Shown: piece by piece, positions 6,064 to 6,155 of the stretch
Numbering within the stretch: position 1 is the stretch's first letter
How the letters are laid out: every line of letters starts with the position of its first letter
Assembly: GCA_031284445.1 (NCBI GenBank)
Contig: JAISZW010000173.1
Location: 1 to 6,155 of the forward strand
From: Candidatus Methanovirga basalitermitum
GTDB lineage: Archaea; Methanobacteriota; Methanobacteria; Methanobacteriales; Methanobacteriaceae
Direction of reading: 5' to 3'
Length of the DNA: 6,155 nucleotides
Notes under the pieces: generated by a model
The model's input: the letters and a program-made list of their open reading frames with translations, nothing else
What the model was told of the DNA's origin: nothing
Databases searched by the model: none
Translations under genes and position numbers: made by a program

Positions 6064-6074
6064 AGTATATATAG
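6064..6074 (+). promoter_or_regulatory. TATA box at leaderless distance from the 6097 start
   Basis: AGTATATATAG is a clean archaeal TATA box centred about 27 bases upstream of the ATG at 6097. Transcription would start at or within a base or two of the ATG. No ribosome binding site lies between, consistent with a leaderless transcript. Confidence 0.5.
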
Positions 6075-6096
6075 TTTTTTGTATAGATTATAATTC

Positions 6097-6155
6097 ATGA
6101 TTACTTTAGTTGATAATATGGATATGTTTGTTATGCCTGAAGATTTTGCTTTGGA
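6097..6155 (+). CDS. Start of an unidentified gene, cut by the window edge
   Basis: An open frame starts at ATG 6097 and runs 19 full codons to the window end (MITLVDNMDMFVMPEDFAL). The peptide is too short for me to assign a family. The TATA box at 6064-6074 with leaderless spacing is the main reason to believe it. Further ATGs at codons 8, 10 and 13 are alternative starts. It could belong to a real gene or to another transposase like those around it. Confidence 0.4.
   Translation, partial: MITLVDNMDMFVMPEDFAL

Overview
The window looks like a stretch of a very AT-rich archaeal chromosome. The most likely source is a hydrogenotrophic methanogen of the order Methanobacteriales (Methanosphaera- or Methanobrevibacter-like). 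Grounds: a stand-alone archaeal-type biotin carboxylase (PycA), a DUF5612-type ACT-domain protein of the kind found in methanogens, archaeal TATA-like promoter boxes, and GGTGA-type ribosome binding sites. The genus is inferred, not proven.

Only two genes are intact. The first, plus strand 977-1630, encodes a 217-residue protein with an N-terminal ACT-like fold followed by a conserved glycine-rich domain (DUF5612 type); its biochemical role is unknown. The second, minus strand 2203-3690, is pycA, the biotin carboxylase subunit of pyruvate carboxylase, full length with all expected catalytic residues. They are convergent and separated by about 570 bp. A third gene may begin at 6097 and run off the right edge; a TATA box sits at leaderless distance from its ATG.

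The rest is largely a graveyard of mobile elements. Left to right: a frameshifted tnpB (1-488, minus) whose start and ribosome binding site are intact; an N-terminal remnant of an IS1182-like transposase (about 1660-1962, minus) between the two intact genes; an ISH3-like insertion sequence (3747-5119) with near-perfect terminal inverted repeats but a transposase broken in many places, lying 56 bp upstream of pycA; and a broken coding region of unknown family (about 5536-6051, plus). The right terminal repeat of the ISH3-like element lies inside a 31-bp perfect tandem duplication.

The genes do not form an operon or evident system. PycA needs a partner subunit (PycB) and a biotin ligase, and neither is encoded here. 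I found no CRISPR array, tRNA, rRNA, riboswitch or defence system, and no convincing previously undescribed system. The most useful observations are the decay pattern of the insertion sequences, the duplicated terminal repeat, the position of the element against the pycA promoter, and two genes with TATA boxes at leaderless spacing.
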